From the NCBI GenBank assembly GCA_020723305.1, contig DYJC01000008.1, positions 124,001 to 188,000 of the forward strand: a stretch of 64,000 nt of DNA, in the 5' to 3' direction. Made by a program: the position numbers and the translations under genes. This DNA comes from Desulfosudis oleivorans. GTDB lineage: Bacteria; Desulfobacterota; Desulfobacteria; Desulfobacterales; SURF-7. The stretch's first letter is position 1. Each line of letters begins with the position of its first letter. This document shows positions 19,538 through 29,154 of the stretch, in pieces. A model generated the notes under the pieces. It did not search any database and was not told the origin of the DNA. It saw only the letters and a program-made list of their open reading frames with translations.

Positions 19538-19568
19538 GAGGACCGTCCATCGGACGGCCCTCTTTTTT
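19538..19568 (+). terminator. Rho-independent terminator of the dsr operon
   Basis: GAGG-A-CCGTCC / ATC loop / GGACGG-C-CCTC is followed by TTTTTT: a GC-rich stem of ten pairs with one internal mismatch, 33 bp after the dsrP stop. Confidence 0.93.
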
Positions 19569-19740
19569 ATCTAATGATCCTGAGAACGGAGATTATTCCT
19601 TCTTGACAGGCCAGTGCGTATGGGCCATATATGGAGTAATCAATAAAAATTCAAAAATTCAGATTTCAATCAGCAGCTTATAATTGACGTACAGGTTTTA
19701 AAATCGGAAGCAAACCTGTTCCTATCATTTTAAAATTTTT

Positions 19741-21018
19741 ATGGAAATTCATAGTCAATATATCATCCTGATCATTTTTCTTTTTTTATCTGCTTTTTTT
19801 TCCAGCGTTGAAACAGCATTCATTTCTTTATCCGACATACGGATTCAACATCTTATTGACCAGGGAAGACGGGGTATTCGGCGAGTAAAAAAACTGAAAG
19901 ATAACAATCAGCGCCTTCTGATAACGGTTTTAATCGGCAACAATCTGGTGAACATCGCAGCTTCCTCTATTGCCACATCCATTGCCATTCAGATTTTAGA
20001 GTCCAATGCCATTGGAATTGCCGTAGGCGTCATGACGATATTGATCCTTATATTTGGCGAAATTGTACCCAAAAATATCGCCATGGCCAAAAATGAACCC
20101 CTTGCCATTTTTGCTGCCCCTATTCTTCAGGTGCTTCAATATGTTCTTTATCCGGTTATCCTGATTATGGAACTATTTACCTTGTTGTTATCCAAGCCGT
20201 TTGAAAATGATCAGTCAGACCCTATCATTACAGAAGAGGAAATCAAAAGCGTTGTCAGTCTGGGGGAAGAGGTCGGTGAAGTGCAGGAAGATGAACGAAT
20301 CATGATTCATAACATATTCCGTTTTAGTGATCTTCGCGCAGATGAGATCATGATCGATCGAACGCACACCTTTTCCATTGACTCGCAAACAGAGATCGAA
20401 AAGGCAGCGGCTGATATTGTTTCCAAGGGGTATTCCCGTATTCCGGTATACAAGGGAAAACCGGATAATATTATCGGTATTTTATATGCCAAAGATATGT
20501 TGGCGGCCATATTGAGCGGACACCATAAAGAGAGCGTCAAAGAGTTTATCCGGCCGGCCATGTTCATTCCGGAATCCATGCTTCTGGATGATTTGCTGAC
20601 GGAATTTCGGAAACAGAAAGTTCATATCGCTCTGGTAACGGATGAGCACGGAGGGATCAGCGGTCTGATCACGATTGAGGATCTGTTGGAGGAAATTGTC
20701 GGTGAAATCTATGATGAAACCGATAATGAGGAGATCATGATCCGAAAAGTTGATGACAGTAAAAGTGTTGTCCGGGGTGAGACGGAGATTGAGGAGGTCA
20801 ATCGTGTACTTCAGTTGGATCTGAGCGAAAAGGAGGATTATGAGACCATCTCCGGATTCATTCTTTCCAAACTGCGTTTTATTCCTACTGTGGGAGATGA
20901 GCTAAAAACACACGGTGCTGTTATTCGTGTGACCAAGGCAGATGCACAACGAATTATTGAAGTGGAGATTGAAAAACAGAATGAAAACTCTCTAAAGAGC
21001 AGTCCGGTTATTTCATAA
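19741..21018 (+). CDS. CNNM-domain/CBS-pair transport protein (CorC/HlyC family)
   Basis: A 425-residue membrane protein. A DUF21/CNNM transmembrane domain (residues 1-190, with FFSSVETAFISLSDIRI and IGNNLVNIAASSIATS) precedes a CBS pair (DEIMIDRTHTFSIDSQTEIEKAA..., HIALVTDEHGGISGLITIEDLLEEIVGEI) and a C-terminal CorC_HlyC domain. The family acts in Mg2+/Co2+ efflux or homeostasis in bacteria; the 'hemolysin' label is historical. Monocistronic, after a 235-bp gap that contains the dsr terminator. Confidence 0.9.
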   Translation: MEIHSQYIILIIFLFLSAFFSSVETAFISLSDIRIQHLIDQGRRGIRRVKKLKDNNQRLLITVLIGNNLVNIAASSIATSIAIQILESNAIGIAVGVMTILILIFGEIVPKNIAMAKNEPLAIFAAPILQVLQYVLYPVILIMELFTLLLSKPFENDQSDPIITEEEIKSVVSLGEEVGEVQEDERIMIHNIFRFSDLRADEIMIDRTHTFSIDSQTEIEKAAADIVSKGYSRIPVYKGKPDNIIGILYAKDMLAAILSGHHKESVKEFIRPAMFIPESMLLDDLLTEFRKQKVHIALVTDEHGGISGLITIEDLLEEIVGEIYDETDNEEIMIRKVDDSKSVVRGETEIEEVNRVLQLDLSEKEDYETISGFILSKLRFIPTVGDELKTHGAVIRVTKADAQRIIEVEIEKQNENSLKSSPVIS

Positions 21019-21051
21019 ACGAATTTTTTTTCATTCTGATTTGGCGATGGC

Positions 21052-21732
21052 TTACATTGAAAAGGTTTTTGCATCACCAGCTGCATACAGTTTCACGATT
21101 CTGGCATGGAGATCTCCATATTCAGCAGCCGAAGGTTTGATGGAGCAATGCACCAGGTTCTGGATCTCTTCATATGAGCTGCATGGCAGATTCAGGCTTT
21201 GAAACAGGCGCCGTGTATAGGCATCCACCACAAATATTTCCCGGGAAAATGCATAGCAGAGAATGGAGTCCGCAGTCTCCTTCCCGATTCCGGTCCAAGC
21301 CAGCAAAATTTTTCGCAATTCCTCTGTTGGAAGCTTTCGCAGCGTTTTAATGCCTCCGGCTTTATGAAGATTTTTTGCGATTTCAATCAGCCGGATCGAT
21401 TTCTGATTATAATACCGTGCTGATACAATGGCCAATGCCATAGTCTGTGGATCAGCCTTCATCATGTGCCGGATATCCAGCAGGTTCAATGCCGAAAGAT
21501 TGATGATGGCTTTTTCCGCATTGGACCAGGTATTATTCTGGGTCAGGATCGATCCAACAATAATTTCAAAAGCTTCAATATCTGAAACCCTTCTTCCCTC
21601 TTTACCCGGATAATATACAGGCTGTTTTCCAGGTTCACGGGTTGTAGGCCACCATCCTTGTCCTCCATATTTTTGAAACAGGAGTTGGTTCAGACGGATG
21701 ACTTTTTGCTTTTTTCTTTCTATATTTTTCAT
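21052..21732 (-). CDS. HhH-GPD (endonuclease III-like) base-excision glycosylase lacking the FeS cluster
   Basis: A 226-residue COG2231-type protein. The helix-hairpin-helix GPD core is clear: VGSILTQNNTWSNAEKAI, then WTGIGKETADSILCYAF and the catalytic aspartate in VVDAYTRR. The lysine that EndoIII uses for AP lyase activity is Glu here (GIGKETA versus GVGRKTA), so a monofunctional glycosylase is likely. The usual C-terminal Cys4 [4Fe-4S] loop is absent: the protein ends KLYAAGDAKTFSM. The +1 frame past this point reads KPFQCKPSP, which may be a relic of the Cys-rich tail, but that is weak. Confidence 0.8.
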   Translation of the reverse strand: MKNIERKKQKVIRLNQLLFQKYGGQGWWPTTREPGKQPVYYPGKEGRRVSDIEAFEIIVGSILTQNNTWSNAEKAIINLSALNLLDIRHMMKADPQTMALAIVSARYYNQKSIRLIEIAKNLHKAGGIKTLRKLPTEELRKILLAWTGIGKETADSILCYAFSREIFVVDAYTRRLFQSLNLPCSSYEEIQNLVHCSIKPSAAEYGDLHARIVKLYAAGDAKTFSM

Positions 21733-21776
21733 CTTGCAGGCCGGTTCGAACAGTTATTAAATTATGATGTGCCAGG

Positions 21777-23078
21777 TCAAGGAGATATCGGCGCAGTGAT
21801 GATGAATTCCGCTCCTTCATCCGGATGGCTGTTACATTGGATGGTACCTTTTAATACCTGAGTAACCAGGTTATAAACAATGTGAAGCCCCAGTCCGGTT
21901 CCACCTTTGTTTCGTTTTGTGGTAAAAAACGGCTCAAAAATTTTTTCAACACACTCCTTGTTCATTCCTTTTCCATTATCCTTGTATCTGAACAGGAGAT
22001 TTTCCCCCTGCTGTGATACAGAGATATGAATGGTTTTTTTGGATTCTTCCGCAAAACCGTGAATCAGGGAGTTCATAACAAAATTTGTAATGATCTGGGA
22101 AAAAGCCCCAGGATAACTGTTGATTTCAAGTAACTCCGGGCAGTCCACAATCACTTCGTGTCTTCCATTCTTCAGTCTGGGCCGCAGACTGAGAAGCACC
22201 ATGTCAAGATACTCCTTGCACCTGAAAAATCTTCGATCTTTGCTGGATTGATCCACACCTACCTGCTTGAAGCTTTGAATCAGATCTCCTGCTCTTTTCA
22301 GGTTGCTTTCAATGATGGCGGTTGCCTCGGATGCAATGGAGATATATTTTTTCATTTCATCCATATTCAATTCATTTTGAGAAATCCGCTCCGCATATTT
22401 TCTGGTTTCCAGGGATAGAAAAGAGGATGCGGTGATGCCGATCCCAACCGGAGTGTTAATTTCATGGGCAACACCGGCAACCAGACCACCCAGTGCCGCC
22501 ATCTTTTCAGACTGAATTAGATGATCCCTGGTTTCCTGCAAGCGGGACAGAGAATCCTCCAGGGATTGATTGGTCTGTTCAAGAGTGGTTTGTGTTTTTT
22601 TGCGTTCATCGATCTCGATCCGCAACTGATTGTTTGCAGTCCGGATGTCCTCTGTCTGTTCCCTTACAATTGCTTCCATATGGTCCTGATATTTTTTTAA
22701 CGTAAGGTGGGTACGAACCCTTGCCTGAATGACAGAGAGACGAAAGGGTTTTGTGATGTAATCAACAGCGCCAAGCTGAAACCCTTTTTTTTCATCTGCT
22801 TCTTCACTTCTTGCCGTAATGAAGATAACCGGTATTTTGGAAGTACGCATATCCGCTTTTAACCGTTTGCATACTTCATATCCGTCCATACCCGGCATCA
22901 TGATATCGAGGAGTATAAGATCCGGGGGATTGGATGATAATGCAATTTCAATAGCTTCCGGACCATTCACAACAACACGGATCTTATGTTCCGGCATGAG
23001 TACCTCACCCAGCATGTCGATATTCGCCGGTTCATCATCAACAATCAGTATGTTGGATTTATTGTTTGTTTCGATCAT
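21777..23078 (-). CDS. Response regulator-histidine kinase hybrid (REC-coiled coil-HisKA-HATPase)
   Basis: A 433-residue cytoplasmic protein. An N-terminal receiver domain (LIVDDEPANIDMLG, phospho-acceptor Asp58 in LILLDIMMPGMDG, Lys110 in YITKPF) is joined by a coiled coil (about 125-190) to a histidine kinase core with His205 in GVAHEINTPVG and ATPase motifs NFVMNSL, GKGMN and GTGLGLHI. The receiver-first layout suggests that it takes phosphate or conformational input from the upstream kinase. The start overlaps the hybrid kinase stop by 4 bp. Last gene of a four-gene sensory operon. Confidence 0.9.
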   Translation of the reverse strand: MIETNNKSNILIVDDEPANIDMLGEVLMPEHKIRVVVNGPEAIEIALSSNPPDLILLDIMMPGMDGYEVCKRLKADMRTSKIPVIFITARSEEADEKKGFQLGAVDYITKPFRLSVIQARVRTHLTLKKYQDHMEAIVREQTEDIRTANNQLRIEIDERKKTQTTLEQTNQSLEDSLSRLQETRDHLIQSEKMAALGGLVAGVAHEINTPVGIGITASSFLSLETRKYAERISQNELNMDEMKKYISIASEATAIIESNLKRAGDLIQSFKQVGVDQSSKDRRFFRCKEYLDMVLLSLRPRLKNGRHEVIVDCPELLEINSYPGAFSQIITNFVMNSLIHGFAEESKKTIHISVSQQGENLLFRYKDNGKGMNKECVEKIFEPFFTTKRNKGGTGLGLHIVYNLVTQVLKGTIQCNSHPDEGAEFIITAPISP

Positions 23079-25408
23079 ACATTATTCCGCTGATAATTTG
23101 CGTTAAGGGTTTCTGTGAGATCATGTAATGCTTGACGAGCGCTTTTAAAATCAAACCGGGAGACCTGATCCGATAGTTGATTCAATTGATCTGAAACGCC
23201 GAGTCCGGCCATGGTTTTTTTAATGTTTTCGAGATGTTGTTTTGCCTTGATATTATTCTCTGAAATCAGTTCAGAAAGTTTTGCAAGGGAGGAAAAGATT
23301 TCGTCATGGTTGATCTCTGTTACATTTCCGGGGTCCTTTTTTTCTTTACATTCTTTTTGCTTCTTGTTCACACTCAACCAGAGTGTTTTATCCAGTTCAT
23401 TCCATTTTATGGGTTTGTTGATCCATCCATCTTCATATCCAAACCGCACATTGATCTCCTCCTGTCCGGCTTTGATTAAAATAATGAAAGCCGTATCGGA
23501 AAACAGTTTTTGGGTAAGGAATACTTGAACCATGTCTCGTTTCAGGTGATCGGCAATTTTATTGTCGATCAGGATTACATCGTAATCTTTTTTCAGGTGT
23601 GTATTTTTGATTTTTTGTTCTGCTTTTTCGCCTGAATCAACAACATCAACCATAAAGCCTTTCTGTGAAAAATATTTTTGAAATAGTTGGCGATAGGTAG
23701 CATTCGATTCAGCCACGAGAAATTTTTTATGTTTATTTTCCGGTGGCAGTACAGTCACTGCTGGGCGGATAGATTCTTCAGGCAGATCAAAAATTGCAGT
23801 GAACTGGAAGAGGCTTCCGCTTCCGGGAACACTCTTGGCTCTGATTTCACCGGACATGAGTTCTACCAGCTGGCGGCTGATGGTCAAACCTAGACCGGTT
23901 CCGCCATATTTCCGGGAAGTGGAACCATCTGCTTGTGTAAAGGATTCAAAAAGCTCTGGAATCTGTTCCGGATCAATGCCGATCCCGGTATCATGGACGG
24001 CTATTAGGAGTTCCACCTGGCTCTTCACTTGTGAATGCAGACGGATGTGAACAAAAACTTCTCCGGCTTCTGTAAATTTGATTGCATTACCGATCAGATT
24101 CGACATCACCTGGCTCAAACGCAGAGGATCTCCTATCAGATGATCAGGGACATCGTTCTCCGTATAGATGATCAACTCTACATTTTTATTTTCAATCTTG
24201 ATGACAAATGTATCGATCAGGCTGTTGACCAGATCAGAGAGCTTGAAGGGAACCTTTTCAAGGTTGATTTTCCCGGCCTCAATTTTGGAGAAATCAAGGA
24301 TGCCGTCGATCATATCCATGAGCGTGTTTGCTGATTTTTTGATGGTAAGCAGCTTGTCCTGTATTCTGGGTTGAAGCTCCTTTTGCAGGACAAGATCCGT
24401 CATCCCAAGAATGGCTGTCATCGGTGTTTTGATTTCATGACTGATGTTTGCAATGAACTGACTTTTGGTCTGGCTGGCTTTATGTAACTCAATATTTTTT
24501 TGGTGGAGAGCTTCCGTCCTTTCCTTTACTTTCTGTTCAAGCGTCCGATTGATTTCCGTCAGCCTTTCATATGATAAACCAATCTTTTTTTTCATTTCCA
24601 GGAATGCGGAAGCAAGAATGCCCACCTCATCTGTGGATTGGATTTGAATATCATCGGATGCTGAGAAGTCGCCCTTGGATAGCTGATAGGCAAAATGGGT
24701 CAGGTCGATGATGGGGCTCAGCAGTTTTGAGACCAGAAAATAAACGATCGTGATGATCATCAGCATCAATCCTATTGATGTCAGTATTGTATTTTGAATC
24801 AGGTGGCGGATCTGTTTTTGAATTTGAATTTTGGACAGATTGATTTCTTTTTCAAGGTATTTCATTGTGTAGATCAGTTGAATCTCTCCCCATGGAGAAG
24901 TACTGATCTGCAAAGGTGCAGAGATTTTGATAACCGCATCATTTTTTTCCATATGTTCGGTTACCACAAGATTCCTCTGTTGAATGGCTTGTAATTGATT
25001 TTTTTCCATCAGCCTTTTCTGCACCAGTTCAGGTTTTTTTGTGTGGACAAAAATCCGGCCGGATGCATCCGTTAGCAAGGCATATTGGATATCCTGATTT
25101 GCTTTGGCTGCATTTTTAACGGTTTCAACAACTCCTGAGAAATTATAGGCAGCGATTTCATTCTCGATCTGTCCGGCAAGGCTGATGATGAAGCTTTTTC
25201 CACGCTCAATCAGATTTTCCTTCATGATGATTATTCTTTTATGAAGCTCTCTTTCGAGCATTTTTTTCTGTTCGGACAGATGGATGTAAGTAAGGATGCT
25301 GATCAGGCAGATCATCAAAATACTCAGGAAGGTCATTGCCTTGAGTTTGATACTCCATTGAACTGTTTTTTTTGTATACGGAAAAGCCAATCCAGCATAT
25401 CCTCTCAT
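23075..25408 (-). CDS. Membrane hybrid sensor histidine kinase
   Basis: A 777-residue protein. TM1 is at about 22-42, a periplasmic sensor region at about 43-205, TM2 at about 208-228 and a HAMP domain next. The HisKA site is His324 in FIANISHEIKTPM, followed by the HATPase (NLIGNAIKFTEAG, HDTGIGI, GGTGLGLTISRQL). A divergent receiver domain has its Asp in VILIDNKIAD but lacks the usual acidic triad. The C-terminal 80 residues resemble the helical tail seen after BarA-type kinases and have no phosphotransfer histidine. It probably senses through the two periplasmic binding proteins encoded just upstream. Confidence 0.9.
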   Translation of the reverse strand: MRGYAGLAFPYTKKTVQWSIKLKAMTFLSILMICLISILTYIHLSEQKKMLERELHKRIIIMKENLIERGKSFIISLAGQIENEIAAYNFSGVVETVKNAAKANQDIQYALLTDASGRIFVHTKKPELVQKRLMEKNQLQAIQQRNLVVTEHMEKNDAVIKISAPLQISTSPWGEIQLIYTMKYLEKEINLSKIQIQKQIRHLIQNTILTSIGLMLMIITIVYFLVSKLLSPIIDLTHFAYQLSKGDFSASDDIQIQSTDEVGILASAFLEMKKKIGLSYERLTEINRTLEQKVKERTEALHQKNIELHKASQTKSQFIANISHEIKTPMTAILGMTDLVLQKELQPRIQDKLLTIKKSANTLMDMIDGILDFSKIEAGKINLEKVPFKLSDLVNSLIDTFVIKIENKNVELIIYTENDVPDHLIGDPLRLSQVMSNLIGNAIKFTEAGEVFVHIRLHSQVKSQVELLIAVHDTGIGIDPEQIPELFESFTQADGSTSRKYGGTGLGLTISRQLVELMSGEIRAKSVPGSGSLFQFTAIFDLPEESIRPAVTVLPPENKHKKFLVAESNATYRQLFQKYFSQKGFMVDVVDSGEKAEQKIKNTHLKKDYDVILIDNKIADHLKRDMVQVFLTQKLFSDTAFIILIKAGQEEINVRFGYEDGWINKPIKWNELDKTLWLSVNKKQKECKEKKDPGNVTEINHDEIFSSLAKLSELISENNIKAKQHLENIKKTMAGLGVSDQLNQLSDQVSRFDFKSARQALHDLTETLNANYQRNNV

Positions 25409-25417
25409 CAGAAGAGA

Positions 25418-26353
25418 TTAATCTTCAGCAACCGCTGCATCAAATATATGGTCTATCGTATCCAGTGCATCATGATTGTAAGGAATCCCGAATTCCTTTA
25501 TCTTGTTCAGGTTTACGGTAATGTGCGACCCAGCCGGAAGCTGAACATTTTCCTGTAGTAAATGCCCGGACAGAATGTTATCCGACATCACTGCCGCCTG
25601 CCTTCCAACAGTCGAATCATCCACTGCAACAATCAGTGTTGCTCCGAGTTTCGAATAAACGTGATTGTAGGAAAAAACCGGTATCTTTTTTTGGTCACAG
25701 GCCTGAATAATGGAAATTACATTTTTTCTGCTGGAAATAATCATCGGGTCCGGAATCAGCCAGAGTGCATCCATTTCCGGAAGAATTTTTTCCAGAGATT
25801 CTTTTGTCTGATCCATGTCCGAAACCGTTTCGCCTATGATGTTGATGCCGGTCTTTTTTGCATCCTCTTTTGACTGGACCATCCATTGTTCATTGATTTC
25901 TCTGGAATAGAGCACACCGATATTTTTCATATCCGGGAAAAGATTTTTAAAATGCATCAGGTGCATCATGGGATGGAGTTCGTTGGATATTCCAAAAACA
26001 GAATCTCCCTGGGGGAGTCGTCGCCAGTTCATTATAGACGAAAACAGAATTGTTTTTTCCGGAGCATGTTTTATGGCTGTAAGATATGCTTTTGTCCCGA
26101 TGCAATAAATCATGCGGTATGGATTTCTGGAAATCGTCCGATAAAGTTCGGATATCTCTCCTTTGTATCCCTCAACCGTATATTCAGTGACTTTATATGA
26201 GATTGTCTTTTTGTATTCCTCCTGGGCGATTTTGTATTTTTCAATAGACGCATCGGAATTGAGCAGAAGAATATCCGGCACCTCTTCAGCTGATACAATA
26301 CCCGCAGAAAGAAGGAACAGGCAAAACATCAAAATGATTTTTGATACCCTCAT
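25418..26353 (-). CDS. ABC-type substrate-binding protein (PF04392/TrpX-like), sensory
   Basis: A 311-residue periplasmic protein with a signal peptide (ILMFCLFLLSAGIVSAEE). The fold pattern of the 'ABC transporter substrate binding' family is present: ILLLNSDASIEKY, YCIGTKAYLTAIKHAPEKTILFSSIMN, NIGVLYSREINEQWM, LIPDPMIISSRKNVISII and PVFSYNHVYSKLGATLIV. No ABC permease or ATPase is encoded nearby; histidine kinases are. A ligand-presenting role for the sensor kinase is therefore inferred. It overlaps the upstream gene by 4 bp. Confidence 0.82.
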   Translation of the reverse strand: MRVSKIILMFCLFLLSAGIVSAEEVPDILLLNSDASIEKYKIAQEEYKKTISYKVTEYTVEGYKGEISELYRTISRNPYRMIYCIGTKAYLTAIKHAPEKTILFSSIMNWRRLPQGDSVFGISNELHPMMHLMHFKNLFPDMKNIGVLYSREINEQWMVQSKEDAKKTGINIIGETVSDMDQTKESLEKILPEMDALWLIPDPMIISSRKNVISIIQACDQKKIPVFSYNHVYSKLGATLIVAVDDSTVGRQAAVMSDNILSGHLLQENVQLPAGSHITVNLNKIKEFGIPYNHDALDTIDHIFDAAVAED

Positions 26354-27213
26354 TTCTTCTCCTGCTGCCAGGTTACATTTTTTGTTAAATTCAACATCAT
26401 CATATCTTTGTCTGTAACATCCTGAAAACCGTCCAGGCCAAGCATGCGGATCTGTTTTTGCCCTAAGGGCGTATCCGACATCTCCTTAATAATCTGAATC
26501 AGATGCTTATGTTTTTCCAGGCAGTTTATGCGTGCGGCAAGTATCATCAAGTGAAATTCCGGCCCGGTCGCAATGACTTTCATTTTCTGATAGAGAACGG
26601 GTGTCAGCAGTTTGAGACGGTCAAAATTGTTTTCAGAGATAAGCGCAGCTCCGGACATGTCAAAGCTGACAGCTATCATCGCATCAATATCTTTGGGTAC
26701 GGTCAATATTTTCAATGCATCCACATTCAGCTTTTTATTAAAAAACATCTCTTTGATGGCGCTGAGCGTATGTTGAATACTGCTGGCGGATGCAACGTTT
26801 ACTCCGGATGAGGCAAGATCCGAAAATTCCGTTTTTGCAATCAGCAGCCTTTTTTGTGTGCTTTTCCCATTTCGGGTTCCGATCAGAACCGGTTGGCCCT
26901 GATAGGTTCCGCATATTTTTCTATAATGCCAGCTTGAGGTCAGAATCAGGCAATTTTTTTCATGAAAAATCTTTTTTTCAAATTCAGACCGTTCCTTTAC
27001 AGGCTGCAATTCATAAGGTCCGAAACGGGAAAGATAGCTATCGAATTCCATTTTTAATGATTTAAAATTATTGATGCTGGTCTCGGAACTGTGAAAATAC
27101 ACAAATGTCTTTTCCTCGCCGGAAAATGCTGCTGTGGAAAACAGAAACACCGTGAGCATGATCCATGCCGCATGGATCGTAAGATTCTTGCAAAAGGTGT
27201 CTTTTATTTTCAT
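26350..27213 (-). CDS. PhnD-like periplasmic binding protein
   Basis: About 287 residues with a signal peptide (IMLTVFLFSTAAFSGEEK). The pattern (YFHSSETSINNFKSLKMEFDSYLSRFG, SGVNVASASSIQHTLSAIKEMFF, IDAMIAVSFDMSGAALISENN, LGQKQIRMLGLDGF) follows phosphate/phosphonate PhnD-type binding proteins. Such domains are often joined to or encoded beside sensor kinases. GTG at 27216 and ATG at 27213 are adjacent starts. First gene of the sensory operon; the ligand cannot be told from sequence. Confidence 0.7.
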   Translation of the reverse strand: MKIKDTFCKNLTIHAAWIMLTVFLFSTAAFSGEEKTFVYFHSSETSINNFKSLKMEFDSYLSRFGPYELQPVKERSEFEKKIFHEKNCLILTSSWHYRKICGTYQGQPVLIGTRNGKSTQKRLLIAKTEFSDLASSGVNVASASSIQHTLSAIKEMFFNKKLNVDALKILTVPKDIDAMIAVSFDMSGAALISENNFDRLKLLTPVLYQKMKVIATGPEFHLMILAARINCLEKHKHLIQIIKEMSDTPLGQKQIRMLGLDGFQDVTDKDMMMLNLTKNVTWQQEKK

Positions 27214-27274
27214 CACAGCCGGTTACCTGTAGTTCTATTGCAATTTCAGGATTTCATATACTGATCTTACCATA

Positions 27275-27416
27275 AAGCTAATTTCAAAACGATGAAAAAC
27301 CGTCACACCGGCGAAGGCCGGTGTCCAGAAAAGAATTGAAAATACTGGATAGCACTTCACTTCTCTGGATTCCGGCCTTCGCCGGAATGACAAAACAGAC
27401 TTTTGAAATTAGCTCT
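27275..27416. repeat. Inverted-repeat element copy 1 (MITE/REP-like)
   Basis: About 142 bp with terminal inverted repeats AGCTAATTTCAAAA and TTTTGAAATTAGCT. Inside are two palindromes, ACACCGGCGAAGGCCGGTGT and TCCGGCCTTCGCCGGA. It lies between the sensory operon promoter side and the 3' end of the radical SAM gene. Related copies are at 30295, 34500 and 37473. Confidence 0.85.
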
Positions 27417-27453
27417 ATATAAAAACGATTGGGCGAAATTTACAATCAATTTT

Positions 27454-29154
27454 TTACTTCTTTGTTTTATTCAGTTTCTCCAATGCCAGGGAACAGTCGG
27501 ATGCATATCGGGCTGCCTGTTCCGATTTTGGGAACTTTAAAAAATGGAAAAGCGCTTTTTCATATTGCTGATTATTCTGATAAGAGATTCCGATACAGGT
27601 GTTCAATGGTTCACTGTCCGGATAATGGGCAATTCCTGTTTCAAGCGTCTTAATCGATTCCGGAAACGCATTCTTCTGTTGATGCAGAATACCGAGGCCT
27701 AAAAAAGCATGATGATTGGGCGCATATTGCAGCGCTCTTGTGAACATTTTTTCAGCGATATTCTGTTTATCCGGTATGGCCTCAATCCCTGCATACTCTC
27801 CATGACTGAATGTCATGCCCAGTTTGGAATAAAAATCAGCATGTTTTTCATAAAGCTCTTTTTTATCGATAAGCTCAATAGCGTCGGCAAATTGATGAAG
27901 GCTTGCATAAAATTCGGTTCTGAGTTTACGGCCAAACTGAAGAATCATATCCTGAGTCAGACAGGGGTCATTCTCAAAATACAGGATATCCTCGATATAA
28001 TTGAGCCAGATATCATCATGAAGGCGGAATTTTTTTTGAAAGTCGGAATAAAGTGCTGTTCCAGGGTATAGATCCAGGATATAGAAAATTACACTCAGCG
28101 GTTTGATCCTGTGAAGCAGGTCAATGGTTTTCTGAATTGTGTCCCAGCTTTCTCCCGGACAGCCATAGATGATATAGGCTCTTGCAAGGATACCGAACCG
28201 GATGGTGGCATGAAATGCTTTTTCAATCTGTTCTGTGCGTATCGTTTTATTCAGGTATTTCCGGATTTTTTCTGAACCGCTTTCAACACCATAGCTGATC
28301 TGACTGCAACCGGCAAGCCGCATCCGGTAAAGCATTTCCTCGTCGATATAATTCACGTGCGAGATGGCTGCCCATGAGATCTTGAGGTTTCTTTCAAGGA
28401 TCATGTTGCAGATTTCGATCACCCGTTTTTTCTGCAATGTAAAGGTATCATCTGAGACATAAAAAAAAGTCACCCCTTTTTGCACAAGAAGTTCGATTTG
28501 ATCCACAAAATATTCTGCGGAATGAAAACGGACTGTCCGTTCCCATATCCGGGGTGAACCACAGAATGAGCAGTTGCCCGGGCACCCTCTGGATAAAGAA
28601 AGGTGCTGATATACAAAATATTTTGCCGGATTGGGTAGGGTGTCCAGATCCTGGATAAAGGGGGCTTTTCCCGTGAATCGCAGGGTATGGCTGTCTCTGA
28701 AAGCAAGGCCTTGAATTTGATGGATTTCATCAAGTTTCTGATCCTGAATACAGCGCACAAGATTCAGAAAAGAGCGTTCCCCCTCACCAATAACCATATA
28801 ATCTATCACCGGAAAATGGTTCATCAGATGCTGCCATAAAAAGGTTGCCCCTGCTCCCCCAAATACGATCTGAACAGAGGGGTTTAGTTTTTTAGCGATC
28901 TCTGCAATCTCAATTCCACCCCACCGGTTGCCGTTCAGGATGGAAAAACCGATAATATCCGGTTTTTCCCGGATCAGTATTTCCGGAATCTCCGGGGAGG
29001 ATCGGGTGTAATGGCAGAGATTCAGAATCTCAACCGAGAATCCATTTTCCATGAGCATCGCTCCGATATGGAAAAGACCCATGGGAACCACGCCGACATC
29101 TCCGTCATGTACACGTTTTTCAATGAAATAGGGATAGATCAGTACTATTTTCAT
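27454..29154 (-). CDS. B12-binding radical SAM protein with C-terminal TPR region
   Basis: About 566 residues from the ATG at 29154 (MKIVLIYPYF); an upstream ATG adds 28 implausible residues. An N-terminal B12-binding-type Rossmann domain (VPMGLFHIGAMLMENGFSVEIL, DIIGFSILNGNRWGG, IVFGGAGATF) is followed by a radical SAM core with the CX3CX2C motif in SRGCPGNCSFCGSPR. The last 120 residues look like TPRs (APNHHAFLGLGILHQQKNAFPES). The family includes methylases and cyclases on varied substrates. The classical DxHxxG motif of B12 binding is not evident, so cobalamin use is uncertain. No partner genes identify the substrate. Confidence 0.82.
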   Translation of the reverse strand: MKIVLIYPYFIEKRVHDGDVGVVPMGLFHIGAMLMENGFSVEILNLCHYTRSSPEIPEILIREKPDIIGFSILNGNRWGGIEIAEIAKKLNPSVQIVFGGAGATFLWQHLMNHFPVIDYMVIGEGERSFLNLVRCIQDQKLDEIHQIQGLAFRDSHTLRFTGKAPFIQDLDTLPNPAKYFVYQHLSLSRGCPGNCSFCGSPRIWERTVRFHSAEYFVDQIELLVQKGVTFFYVSDDTFTLQKKRVIEICNMILERNLKISWAAISHVNYIDEEMLYRMRLAGCSQISYGVESGSEKIRKYLNKTIRTEQIEKAFHATIRFGILARAYIIYGCPGESWDTIQKTIDLLHRIKPLSVIFYILDLYPGTALYSDFQKKFRLHDDIWLNYIEDILYFENDPCLTQDMILQFGRKLRTEFYASLHQFADAIELIDKKELYEKHADFYSKLGMTFSHGEYAGIEAIPDKQNIAEKMFTRALQYAPNHHAFLGLGILHQQKNAFPESIKTLETGIAHYPDSEPLNTCIGISYQNNQQYEKALFHFLKFPKSEQAARYASDCSLALEKLNKTKK

